Source: Plazaster borealis (taxonomy: Eukaryota > Echinodermata > Asteroidea > Forcipulatida > Labidiasteridae). Taken from it: DNA of 64,000 bases. The notes below the pieces were generated by a model. The model was not told the origin of the DNA. It did not search any database and saw nothing but the letters and a program-made list of their open reading frames with translations. The stretch is taken from NCBI GenBank assembly GCA_021014325.1, contig CM037460.1, positions 20,428,044 through 20,492,043 on the forward strand, in the 5' to 3' direction. Each line of letters opens with the position of its first letter. Position 1 is the stretch's first letter. Made by a program: the position numbers and the translations under genes. Shown here piece by piece: positions 45,101-57,100 of the stretch.

Positions 45101-48100
45101 GGGAGGGGACGCCTGTCCATGGTACAGGTATGTTTGTATTGTTGTATTGAATCACCAACTACCAATGTTGTGTCACAGACTCACGGTGGTAGTGATGTAC
45201 TGTTTGAGTAGTTTATGGCTTTTTTGATGATGTACACACATGTACAGTATACATGTATCATGTACATGTATGTAGGCACGTATGATGTGTAGATTGGTTT
45301 TATTTTGTCAATGTCAGTGGGCGTTCTGTATTGAGCCATGGAGGAAGGAATTGAGCCATGATTGTACATACACACACTTGTGGAGCAGCCCCAATGGTTG
45401 TAGGGCCTACATTTGCAAATTTGTATGCATACATGTAGAATCATAAAATCATCTGACTATTGCACTATAGACCTTTATCATGGTGCGGCCATCTTGATTT
45501 TGTCCAATTCAAATCAATGTAACCAAACCGAGGCTGGAAGGAGTAACAGTCTGGTTCCTTTTTGTACAATGAATATTAGCATTCATTATTGTTATTGGAT
45601 ACAGGGAACATGACCAAGATGGTGGCAGCATGATAAAGGTCTATAGGCGTGTGCAGTGTTCATTAACACTGTTGAACTATTAACAAATGTGTGAAACATC
45701 TCTATGGGAATTGACAGGGAACACACATCTTGTAATGTTCATCATGTATACATAAAATGTAGGCTTACATGAGGGTCATTCCAGCGTCACTCGCATTTCA
45801 CTTTTTAGCATCCTTTTACACTCTTATTTTTTAGTGATGTAGTTTTTACAATACAGGGAATTACTCTTTCATTTTTGGTTTGGCAATACTCACTATATAA
45901 GGCATTAACCCAATGTTATTAAAAAAATTAATTGATACTAAATATGAGCATGACACTGCTGGACAAAACCGACACTGCTGGACAAAACCGTCACTCGCAT
46001 TTCGTGAAATGGACATGCCAAAAAAGAACATGGTTTTAATTGAAAAGTTTCCTCAAACCAAACGTACCACAACCAAATGATTATATGTACTAGATACCTA
46101 CCATACTGAAGTATAAATGAGGGTTACAAGAATCTACAACAATTAACTGTATTTAAGTTAGAGGGCAAAAATGTTGTCACTCGCATTTCCGTCACTCGCA
46201 TTTCACTTTGTCCATTCGTTAAGTTGCGTACAAAATGAAGCTTTTTCTCCACAACTTTTGGCTAAGATGTTTCAAACAACATTTATAAACATTTTGAGGG
46301 AGCTGAGTGCTCAAAACACTTTACAATGAACAAAATGTATTCTCTGAAATAGTTACAAATGTACTAAATAAAAATGTTGTCACTCACATTTCCGTCACTC
46401 GCATTTCCGTCACTCGCATTTCACTTTGTCCGTTCATTAAGTTAAGTACAAAATGAAGCTTTTCCTCCACAATTCTCGGCTAAGATATTTCAAACAACAT
46501 TTATAAACAATTTTAAGGGAGCTGAGTGCTCAAAACACTTTACAATGAACAAAATGTATTCTCTGAAATAGTTACAATCCACAGCCGCAAAGGCACTACA
46601 TGTATCTCTAGTTTCTACAGTCCCGAATTGTATTCATCCACACATGTACACTTTATATGTTGATCTGAATTAGCCCACACCACAGGAACCTTAAGCCTAC
46701 ATGGAGGTTACACATTCACGATTTTTGTGAAGATTGGCAGGGACTGTCCACCATTGACCAAGGAAAATTTCATCGTGATGAGTTGGGCAAAATGGAACAC
46801 AACTACACCTCCCCTACGGTTAGGCAATAGAATTGGCCCCAAATCTTTTTGAACAGTCTTGGCCCTTCACGACCTCAGAGGACAACCCAAGATTCTCTCA
46901 GAATTCATGCAGATTCCTCTAGTACCTGCCCAAGCAATTACCAAGATTTATTCAATTATGGACAAACCTTGCAAAAATCGTGAATCTGTGACCTAGTCTT
47001 GAGCAACACGGTCATGAATTATTTCACAAAAAGTTACTTTTAACAATTAAACAAGTTTTATACGTGTTGGTTAAAACTGTTGTAGAAAATCATCTTCATA
47101 ACCTATCTCCTTTATAATACTTCACCAGGGAAATTCTCCCTATCGTATTCAACAACAAACCACGAATTGTAGAAAGTGCAAGGATCTGTAGACTGCAGAA
47201 GTGCACGTGTACTAGTGCCTCATGCTGCTATGTGGTGACTGTGACTTCCTGCGGGGATGCAGTGCATCATGGGTACCACAAATGATGCTTGCCCTCTATA
47301 GGCCTAAGACAATAGGCAAACATAATGCACATGTACATGTACACATGTACACATGTACTATCTTTGTACATCCATTCTTATAATGGAAAGCAGTATCGTC
47401 AGTCACATTTCATTTGTCACTCGCATTTCACGTCACTGGCATTTCAAATTTCAAGGGCTCTGTATTATAATGTGCTGGGTATTTTGTTTTAATATTTTTT
47501 GTTTTTATAATTGGTATTGGTAGGAGAAGGAAATTCTCAACTGTCAAAAATATAATCACTACCAGTTTAAAACGAGAACTGAATTTGTTACGAACAAATA
47601 CTGGGGTTTCGGCTTTAACAAGGCAAACGATTAAGAATTGAGTAATGTCTTGGTGGCGTATGTAGTTTGTTTATTAGTCCCGATGATGCGATCGATTGTC
47701 CACCAGATGTGAAAGAGTTAACGAAAATGGAACCTATTGCTTTAGGGCACTTTTATGACGCCGTTTCTATCATACAACCTTGACATTGTGATGGGCCAAA
47801 ACCAATACCTATCCCTTTAACGCTTCCGTGTTTAATAATAATTAACTTGACACCTGATGACGTCACAATGAAGAAAACTTGTTTTTCATAGTACGATATT
47901 ATAACCTACAATATGGTATAAGATTTGTGTCATGCAATGCCTTCAAACAAAACAAGTTGACAGAAGGCGCTATGAAGGGGTGGTAACGTAATGATTATTA
48001 CGTACAGTGTCAACGCAAGATCACACACAGAGAAATTGTTACAATTCTTTCACAAAATACGTTTCTAAATCGGTAATATCGCCAAGAAATGAATGACAAA

Positions 48101-51100
48101 CACTCAAAACAACTACTGCTTGATTTAAGTTGGAGCACAGGCTTTCATTTGATGTGTTGTTTGTGTCTTTTTAAGTCTGTACTTTCTGAGATCGAACGAT
48201 CACAAAATTTCACGTGTAAATGCTCTGAGGATTTTCGGAAAGAAGTATAAGAAAAAAAATAAAAATCTCGACGATTACAAAGGTGGTTTCGGTGGTAAGG
48301 CCGAAACCCCCCAAAATAATAAAAAAGAGATCTTTCTGTCACTCGCATTTCATACTCCTCTTCGTCCAAAGATGTGCACCTACAAGTCTTCAAAAAAATT
48401 CATCAGCAGATTTTCTATTTAATTATTTATAAGGTATACAGTCATACTACTAAATTGCATAAATAGTTTATTGACAACTGCTTTTTCATAGAAAAAATGC
48501 AAACAAATGAAATTGCATATAAATAAGTACATTTTTTAAGCAAAACATAAGAAGGAAGAAACATAAAATATTTCATAGAAAACGATAAAGATTTGACTAA
48601 AAAAGTTTATAACCTGATCCTTACATCTATTAGCAATAACTTAAAAATAAAAAGGAAGTTCAGAAATGAATTTGATTTTTTGGGGCCATGTCCTTGTTTG
48701 CTTGGAATTGCCCATATGAGTATAAATGCCACATTTTTCAAAGCTTGAATTTTACAGTGGTTTGAATTAGTGTCGGGCCAGTAAACTTATGACAACACAA
48801 GTCCGGTAACCTTGATTTTTTACAATTCAATAACAATACACCCACTGATATCTTGAACAGAAATAAATTATATTCAAATGATGACCTTGAGTCTGGAAAA
48901 TACCTTTCATTTCTGTTGAGTAATGAAGTTTCTATGAATCGGTTTATTAAGAAACATTCCATCGCGGCCAAGTACCGAATTGCGAAATCTGTCAGGAACC
49001 AAATTTGAGAGGATTCAGAAGCATGCATGCCGCCTCATGCTTGGGCCTTCATTCATACATGTCATATGATCACGCCCTCCATGTACTTAACCTCCCCACT
49101 TCTGAGAACCGTAGGAAAAACCATGATATCAATCTTCTATCATGTCTTAGTGCTTTAAATTGTTCAAATAAAAACAGTTATATGCATGTTAAACCTGTGT
49201 CAGGGCTCGATTTCACAAAAAGTTAAGATTGATCGTAACCTGCAAATCTGCTTAGCAAAGAGTGATGTCACGATACAAATCACTATAGTAATACTGATAA
49301 CTCATCTTAAGATGAATCTTAGTGCTTTGTGAAATCGACCCCAGGACTCTGGAAGTTATAATATCTCATTTTGATTCTGGTCTTCTACAAAAATGTCTGG
49401 TCCAGTAAAAATTTTGATCTACAACAAGCCCTGTACTGTAGTCTTGTAGATTTTTCTCCGGAATTCGAGCCCTGTTTGTACACTTTGCTCTGCAGGACAC
49501 CGACAGTGTTCTCACATTGTGTGTACATTTTATGACCAATTTGTGAACCCTTCAAACCTGGAATTTTCATCTTTGAAAGGGCAAGGCCATTTTCATTTTA
49601 CAAAGGGCGCTTTCATTTGAAAATCTTAAAGTCTATTGGAAACTTTTGAAGGGGCACCAAGGCCAAGACCAGGGCAACAGACTCTGTGGCCTCCATGTAA
49701 TTCCAGGCCCGACCCCTAATTAATGATAATCACAAAACAAAAGAGGAATTTTCCAACATTGTACACATTGTGCATGTAGGGGTAAAGACATCTGCTCTGA
49801 TATGCGGGGGTCCTGGGTTCGAATGCCACCTAATAATATAAGATCTGGGCCCAATTTCATAGAGCTGCTTAAGCACAAAAAGTAGCTAAGCACAACAAAA
49901 TTACGCTTACCAGAATAAGGTTACCAGCCAAACTACCATGTCACATGTACAATTTGTGACTGGTATCCTGCTCATTTATGCTTAACAGACAATTGTTAAG
50001 CAATTTCTGCTTAAGCAGCTCTATGAAATTGGGCCCTGTAGAGGTCTTTTTAACGCAGGATAATTATCTAGATTAATGTTTTCTTCACTTTCTTTTTATG
50101 TTTTACAGTTTTCCTGATAGTCTTGTCAACAGCAACTGAACATGTTGAAGCAGGTAACTTGACTTTTATCCTCGATCAACATTTTAAATTTATGAAAAGG
50201 TTTTGGAAGGGTAGTTTGTGGTGTAGTGCGCCGTACTCAAGTTCTGATGGCTAAGTCATCAGGGTGTGGGTTCGAATCCCGATCATGACACCTTTGTACT
50301 TGAGCTAGACACTTAATTTTTTTAAAACTATAATTGCTTGAGGGCAGATGATGGTTCATGTGATTAATTTATCTTGGATTTCCCGAAAACCCCCTCGGGG
50401 TGTTTATGCTGTCATACCAACGAACGGGCATCCATCCAAAGACGTCATACCGCCCTCCCCCCCAAAAAATGTATTTGGAGAACACTGGAGATGTTTAAGG
50501 AGTGAAACAAAAATGGCCCAGTGACCAGGGTAATAATGTTCACGTGCCGTGAGCGTCAGAATCGGTGGTTACCAGCACTGTATAAATGTCTATAGGATTT
50601 GAGGCATTGCATGGTGGGTATCAATGTATATTAGGCTTACTTTGCTGTGTAGATTTTTGTTCTTTGAGATACTGTCTTGCTGTATTCTACTGCCGCGGAG
50701 TAGATTTCGGAATTCGAGAGACTGTTCTACTGCCGCAGGGTAGATTTTCGGAATTCGGGAGGCTACCAAGTTCTGAAAAGAACTGTCCTGCTTCTTAACT
50801 ACTACCTGGGCGGGAGGCAGGAAATCGGTCGGGACTACTACTTTCGCCTAGTGGATCAGGGGGGATTTCTCGTCATTAACTCACTGCCGCGGAGTGAGTT
50901 CTTAATTGGTCTCAACGTTTCGACTAGCTTGCTCTAGTCATCGTCAGGAGACTGTATAAATGTCCAGTATTTTTATTATGAAGATTTTATTTTGACTGGA
51001 AATGAAAGCGACTCGCACATTTTCTCTCTTGACAGTGTTTACAAATTGCAGTGATGAGACCAGCCTTCAGAGACCTCTGGGCAGAATAAACAGTCCCAAC

Positions 51101-54100
51101 TACCCGGACAACTACCCAAACGATGCTGCTTGCAAATGGCACATCCAGATCACCACTAATGAGGTGGCTACAATAAGGTTAGTGTGAGGTAGCTGAGGAC
51201 AGCCAGTCACTTCCCAGCACTTCGATTCAATGTTTAAAAATGTCCCATAAAAGCCCATTATTATTATTATTATTATTATTTGTTTTATTTACCCGGTGAG
51301 TCTGTCTCCATGAAGCATCTCCAAAAAGTCTCCCATTGCGGGTAAAATTAATCAGCGTGTCGTGGCCGAGCGGTCTAGTTCACCGGACCCAAGCTCTGGT
51401 GTTGTCAGCAGCAGAGTGTGGGTTCGATACCCAGTCAAGACACTTGTGCCCTTGAGCAAGGCACTTAACCATAATTGCTTTGTAAAAAGTTTGAAAGGTA
51501 GTGCATTCTGCTCTACCAGCCAGGCTCCTAGTGGATGATACCCATGCCCACATCCTTACGGACTATGAAGGGGGGTAACCCTGTTTCAGCCCCAGGAGTA
51601 GGTGGCAACGTGCCCCTGGTGGCAGTTGATTTGGGTGGATAGCCCGAATCAGTTAAGTGTAGCCCTCACCTTGAAGTGGCCAGCCGGCCTTGTGATGTTA
51701 GGCGATCTCTCATAAAAACCCCCCCCCCCCAAAAAAAAAAATCCTCACTTTTTGTCTCCTTGATATATTGTACAGGTTTACAGACTTCCACCTTTTCAAA
51801 ACCAAAGGATGCCTGGGGGACTACCTGTCCATAAATACGCAGAACATCAGACACTGTGGGGAAGAACTACCATTGACCTACATCACTCCAGTAGAAACAG
51901 AGAGGATAATCATCACCTTCTGGAGTGACAAGTTCATAAGCAATAAGGGATTTGCTCTGGAGTATTATGTCGGTGCGTATCAAGAAAATCTAATGTTGTT
52001 ACTCAATTTTAACCCTTTAGAGACCATTCATTTGTGTATAATCATCACCATACGCCCAAAAAAAATACTATAAATCAGAAAGTTGGTTTTGTTTTTGGAA
52101 ACATAGATACTATGTTAACATGAGAAACATTGGAAAATGTTAATTCAGGTTCTTGACCTTTACTGTGACCTTTTCGACCAATAACAATTCACAATATATT
52201 CAGGCCTCAACCTTAACAGCGGCCACCAGCGGCCATTGCCACGATGCCCTGGCGAATTGCCATGATGCCCCTTTAAAAAACACGTACCTTACGGCCACTT
52301 GGCCGTCGTGCCCCTTTCCACTCCATTATATTATGTATTTGAAAGTGTTATTAAAAATAATGTTAACGTTGTGACCCATTTAATTAAGGTCAAATTGTTT
52401 CTGGACATACGTAACGTACGCTCTCGCACACTAGTTTTCATAAGGCTGTTTGCCATGCATCACGCAAAATACCGAAGTACTTGCAGTGTGGAGAATGTGG
52501 CATGGCAACCATATCAAACGTTGTTGAGTTGATTACTACTAAAAGCACGGCACCAGACTACTCTAATGTATAGACTGGCTACAGGTCCCTACACTGAATT
52601 ACACATTTTCGCATTGATTCTGTCTATTGAGATCTGTATGTGTAGGGGATGGGGCCGGGAGCGGGATCCAGTCTATGTTTTTTTCTCGCTATTTTGCTGG
52701 TATCCAAGGCTTGTTCTTTTGGATAAATGTATTGGATAAATGTTTGTGAACCAGCGACCTGCCTGCGTTGCAACTTTCTTTTTCGTCGCCAAACAAACGT
52801 TTGTGTACACACGTGGATATGTCAAAATCGGACCAGTTAATGGTGCAAAAATTTTCGGAAATCTTTATCATAATCTATCAATTCAATATTGATCCATCAT
52901 CATGCAATCCCATAACAGACGTAAAGAAAAAGCAGGAGGTCGAATTGGCTGGAGCAGCAGCAAAGTGCTAACGTTTAGACGCGTTTTTTTGTGTGTGAGA
53001 TTGATAAGCCGGAACTCGGAAGGCTTAAAAACCTCGTCATGGTCGGCATGCACGTTTACACAGGCCAATTATTTGGCGTTGGGGATTCATTTTCAATTTT
53101 CATAATCATATTTGTTTTTAAGAATATTGTTTTTCAAGAATTTTATATTCAACTTCAAGGTCTGGTTGAATTTTCCGGAACAACATAATTTATTGAGCAT
53201 TGGGGTTGGGTGGGGAGATGGGGCGATGGTGATCCGGGATTGATATTTTTTCAGATGAGCATGCAGGGAATTAACTTTCTTAATATTTTGTCTGTATGAT
53301 TTTTTCCAAGAGTTCTGTGTTCTGGGGCAACGATTTTTTGTCAAGTGAGCTTGTTGGAGTATACATAAGTCATTAACAAATAAAAGTTTGAAAATGGCCT
53401 TGGTGCCCTTCAGTTGGCCTTGGTGCCCCTCTCTTTTTTGGAGCCTTCAAGGCCAAGTGGCCTTGACCCTCTGAAGCTTAAGGTTGAGGCCTGTATATTA
53501 CTGTGGTATAACAAGGGTTTTTGTACAAATGGTTTTTGCCATTTGCCTTCTCTGGTGTACAAAACACCATGGACCCCATCACAGTGTTAACAGCTGTGTA
53601 TTGTATAATCATCACATCATGCCCAAGAATTGCTAATATTGTTGACTTTTGGACTGGAGTTCTCTTAAGAAACATGGGTAGCATTGTAAAATGTCAATTT
53701 AGGACATAACCTTCATATATGACCTTTTTGGTTTGAGTGGAAGTAGGTCAATTCTTGTGGCCATTTGTGGCTGCTATGAGCAGTTTGGCACACGCGCCAC
53801 TGGCATCCTCTATGGTCTCTAAAGGGTTAAAGGTATCGTACACGTTTGGTAATGACTCAAAACAAATATTAGCATGAAAACTTACTTGGTAACAAGCAAC
53901 GGAGAGCTGTTGATAGTATAAAACATTGTAGGAAATGACTCCCTCTGAAGTAACGTAGTTTTGAGAAAGGGGTAATTTCTTACTAAAATAATAAAAACTT
54001 CTTGCAGGAAGTTTTTATTCCTAATCTGAAAGCACACAAATTTGTACAACTTCGATGACCAATTGAGCCCAAATTTTCACAGGCTTGTTATTTTATGCAT

Positions 54101-57100
54101 ATGTTGGGATACACCAAGTGAGAACACTGGTCTTTGACAATTACCAAACGTGTACGATGCCTTTAAAGACAGGATTGTTAAAGTCTGAGAGCTTAAATTA
54201 AGGTCATAGGCCTACCAGTACCAAAACTTTAATGAAATATTTCAGTCTGATAGTGTCAAGGTGGAGGAAATAGCAATTAAAAACTTCCAAAATCACTGTA
54301 GCGTATTCCGGATTGAGCTTAAACTTTCACAGGTTTGTCATTTCGTGTATACTTTGGTCCACATAAAGTGTGAATACGGGTCTTTGACAATGACCAATAT
54401 TATTAATGATGCTTCCAGACCTATAAACATTGATGGTTTGAAGTTTCCACATAATATTTGAATAATTTTGTCTTATTGCAAACTCAAGGTGCTCGATATT
54501 CCGCAAGCTGTAACCCCACCACAGAGTTCCACTGCAGCGTTGGGAACTGTCTGCCTCTGAGCTGGACATGTAACGGCCGGAGTGATTGTTATGATTCATT
54601 GGACGAGTCTCCTTCAACTTGCCGTGAACGTATGTTGAATTTTAACCATGGAAGACCAACCCTGACTTTACAATAACCACCACCTCCCCTATCGATCTCT
54701 CGTAATAAGCCTTGTTGGCAACCTCGTCCCCAAGGTGTGTCAAGCAGTACGAGGTTGACCGCTCTCTCACCCTGGTATTGGATCATTTGCATATCCAAAA
54801 TGTTTGGATACGTATATATACTGAATGAGTACAACTTAACATGTTAGACTTTTGTATACCAGTCGTTGTCCAATCAGGGTCCAAGTAAGGAGTCCCCCCC
54901 CCAGGGTTTACTATTGTAAACATGGTTGGAAATAAAGTAAACCATGGGGACGAGGTTGCCTTGTTGGGTATTGTAGTAGCCACATCTATGGCTAGGACCA
55001 GTGTTTCCCCCCTGGCCAATGAACTGAGCGGGGTGGTAAAAATTCAAATTGATGATTGAAGCAAAGTTTACGCAGCCTGCGAACTGACAAGAATGCAGCG
55101 CTCACACGACTACGCGATGATTCCACCAACATTCTAATTGTGACTTCTGGGCCCAATTTCATAGAGCTGCTTTTAAAAGCACAAAAATGAGCTAAGCACA
55201 AAAAGTAGCTAAGCACAAAATAGTTATGCTTACCAGAATAAGGTTACCAACCGAAAAATACATGCACTATCTGTGGCTGGTATCCTGCTTATTTTGCTAA
55301 GGAGACTTTTTGTAAGCAGTATTTCCTGCTTAAGCAGCTCTATTAAATTGGACCCTGGACACATAGAGGTCAAGGACCATTAATGTCACATATTGGGATT
55401 GGAATTTTTTGGGGGGGTATATCTTCACACTGAGGTGGTGATATCGGCAAACACAAATTACGTAGGAGGTCACTGATAATAGCGAGGTGGGCCAGCTGAC
55501 ATTTGAGTGGGCAGGAGAAACACTGGCCTGGGCCCAATTTCATAGAGCCTGTAAGCACAAAAACTTGCTAAGCATAGAAATATCTTGCTCAGCAGAAACA
55601 GGTTACCAGCCCAGATTCTGCAAAGTTTACATTGTTGCGACTGGTGCCCCGCTCATTTTCTGCTTAGCAAAGAAATTTTACAAGCATTTTTTCTGCTTAA
55701 CGGCTTTTTGAAATTGGGCCCTGGACTCTTTGTGAAAGTAATTTATCTTTTTTTTTAATTTTTAATTTTTTTTTAATTACAGGGACAAGCCCAAAACCTT
55801 TGACAACTGTGCCGTGGCATTGCCTCGACCACGAGATCCTGTGCGACTCGAAAGACACCGGAACACCTGTGTGCCTGTCCGAGGGGAAGAAATGTGATGG
55901 ACACATAGACTGTCTTGATGGGCAAGATGAGAGGGACTGCCACTCGGTCTGTCGTCATTATTATACTGGTAAGGAATTCACACAAGTAGGATTTGAAACT
56001 TTGCATGGTGGACATATTTATAACTGGTAAGGTGTGTGGCAGCCTCGCTACCATGGGCAGCGCGCCGTATCGATACCTCTCTCGTCACTAACCCCCTGGT
56101 AGGGAAACACCAAAAATCAACGCCGATTGGCTCACGCTTATTAAAACATTCGAGCGCTTGTAGGGCGCTCGTCTGGTGCTTAGTCCGCGCGTGTAAAAAT
56201 GCACGTATTTCAAATGAATCATGTCTTTATATGATCACCCTAAACTGCATACAACACAAGATCGAAAAAGAACTGATGGGGCCAGTTGCTCTGTGACATG
56301 ATGCCTCTTTTGACAGCGCGCTCTGCGTAGTCTGTAACACAGAATGGATCAACCACAGGACTAATTAAAATATCCAATATATTTGGATACTCTAAAGTCA
56401 CACTTCCAGGGGTTACAATCGAGCAAGGCATTCTGGGAAAGAAAAACGAAATGGCGCTTACTGTGAATGAGGTTGGGTGGGTGGTAGCACCATGTTCATA
56501 AATCTCTACTTTGAGCATGTTGAGCTGTGGTGGTTCTGAAAAGAACCGTTGGTAAAACAACTTGACATTTTGATCAGTATGCCCTGATCGTCCTCCAGAG
56601 AAAGTTAGACGCAGATGTTTGCAGGCTGTATCATATGTACTGCACAATCTGTTATGAACAAAGCTGCTGATGTGTGTGACCTTGTTATACATTAACAGGT
56701 AGATATCCTGGCTATAGACTGTGCAAGTCTCGCGCATATCGGAACGAGAAAACACGATCAAATCTTTGTTTTAAATTATATCTACTGACAAAATCTGAAC
56801 AACAAAAATACTCATTACATGTTTATAAAAACAGTTTTAGTTTTTATAATAAATACACCAATAATGTGTTAATTAATACTGAAGAAAAGTTAAAACACTG
56901 GGACAAGGATGGTCATTTGATCTTAACTTTTCAGAAACCACTTACGTGGATTCGCGAAGGTCACACGGGCATAAAATTAACGCTTGACGCAGTTTATAGA
57001 CGACGCTGACGCCTCAACAACCGTAGACTGCAATGAAAAGGCTTCGCGTTGTAATTACAGTATCTGGCGATTATCATCGCGCATCCAAAACAAGTGTTTA

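Larger units (their letters stand above)
45775..48365. repeat. Region of dispersed GTCACTCGCATTTC motifs
   Basis: The 14-mer GTCACTCGCATTTC or a one-base variant occurs at 45786, 45990, 46176, 46191, 46379, 46394, 46409, 47416, 47432 and 48338, all on the plus strand, with no copy noticed elsewhere. A roughly 215-bp unit (46165-46375) is repeated in tandem at 46380-46580. Motif copies at both extremes suggest one large element, now split by 47573-48312. Confidence 0.65.
48765..49475. mobile_element. CAGGGCTCGAAATTAA-type element, copy 2 (degraded)
   Basis: GTGTCGGGCCAGTAAAC at the left and GTCCAGTAAAAATTTTGATC then AATTCGAGCCCTG at the right match 9689-9965. It holds the RT relic 48995-49150 and the MITE 49201-49344. 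Confidence 0.55.
33127..50108. other. LRP12-like intron 1 (17.0 kb)
   Basis: The intron splits the signal peptide and contains most of the large transposons of the window. Unassigned stretches over 300 bp (34970-35310, 43320-44020, 48360-48760) are AT-rich and show no coding signal. Confidence 0.7.
50212..50990 (+). mobile_element. tRNA-derived SINE interrupted by a 361-bp insert
   Basis: The head has GTGTGGGTTCGAATCCCGAT (B-box) and TTGAGCTAGACACTTAA. The body has TGGCCCAGTGACCAGGGTAA and the tail ACCAGCACTGTATAAATGTC, as in 60837-61165. It is split at 50590 and resumes at 50952 with the repeated CTGTATAAATGTC. Confidence 0.75.

Noticed and set aside
51357..51443. Functional tRNA-Leu/Ser gene
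   Set aside because: A and B boxes are present, but the arms do not fold properly and the sequence runs on into a SINE body; similar heads recur at 60837 and elsewhere.
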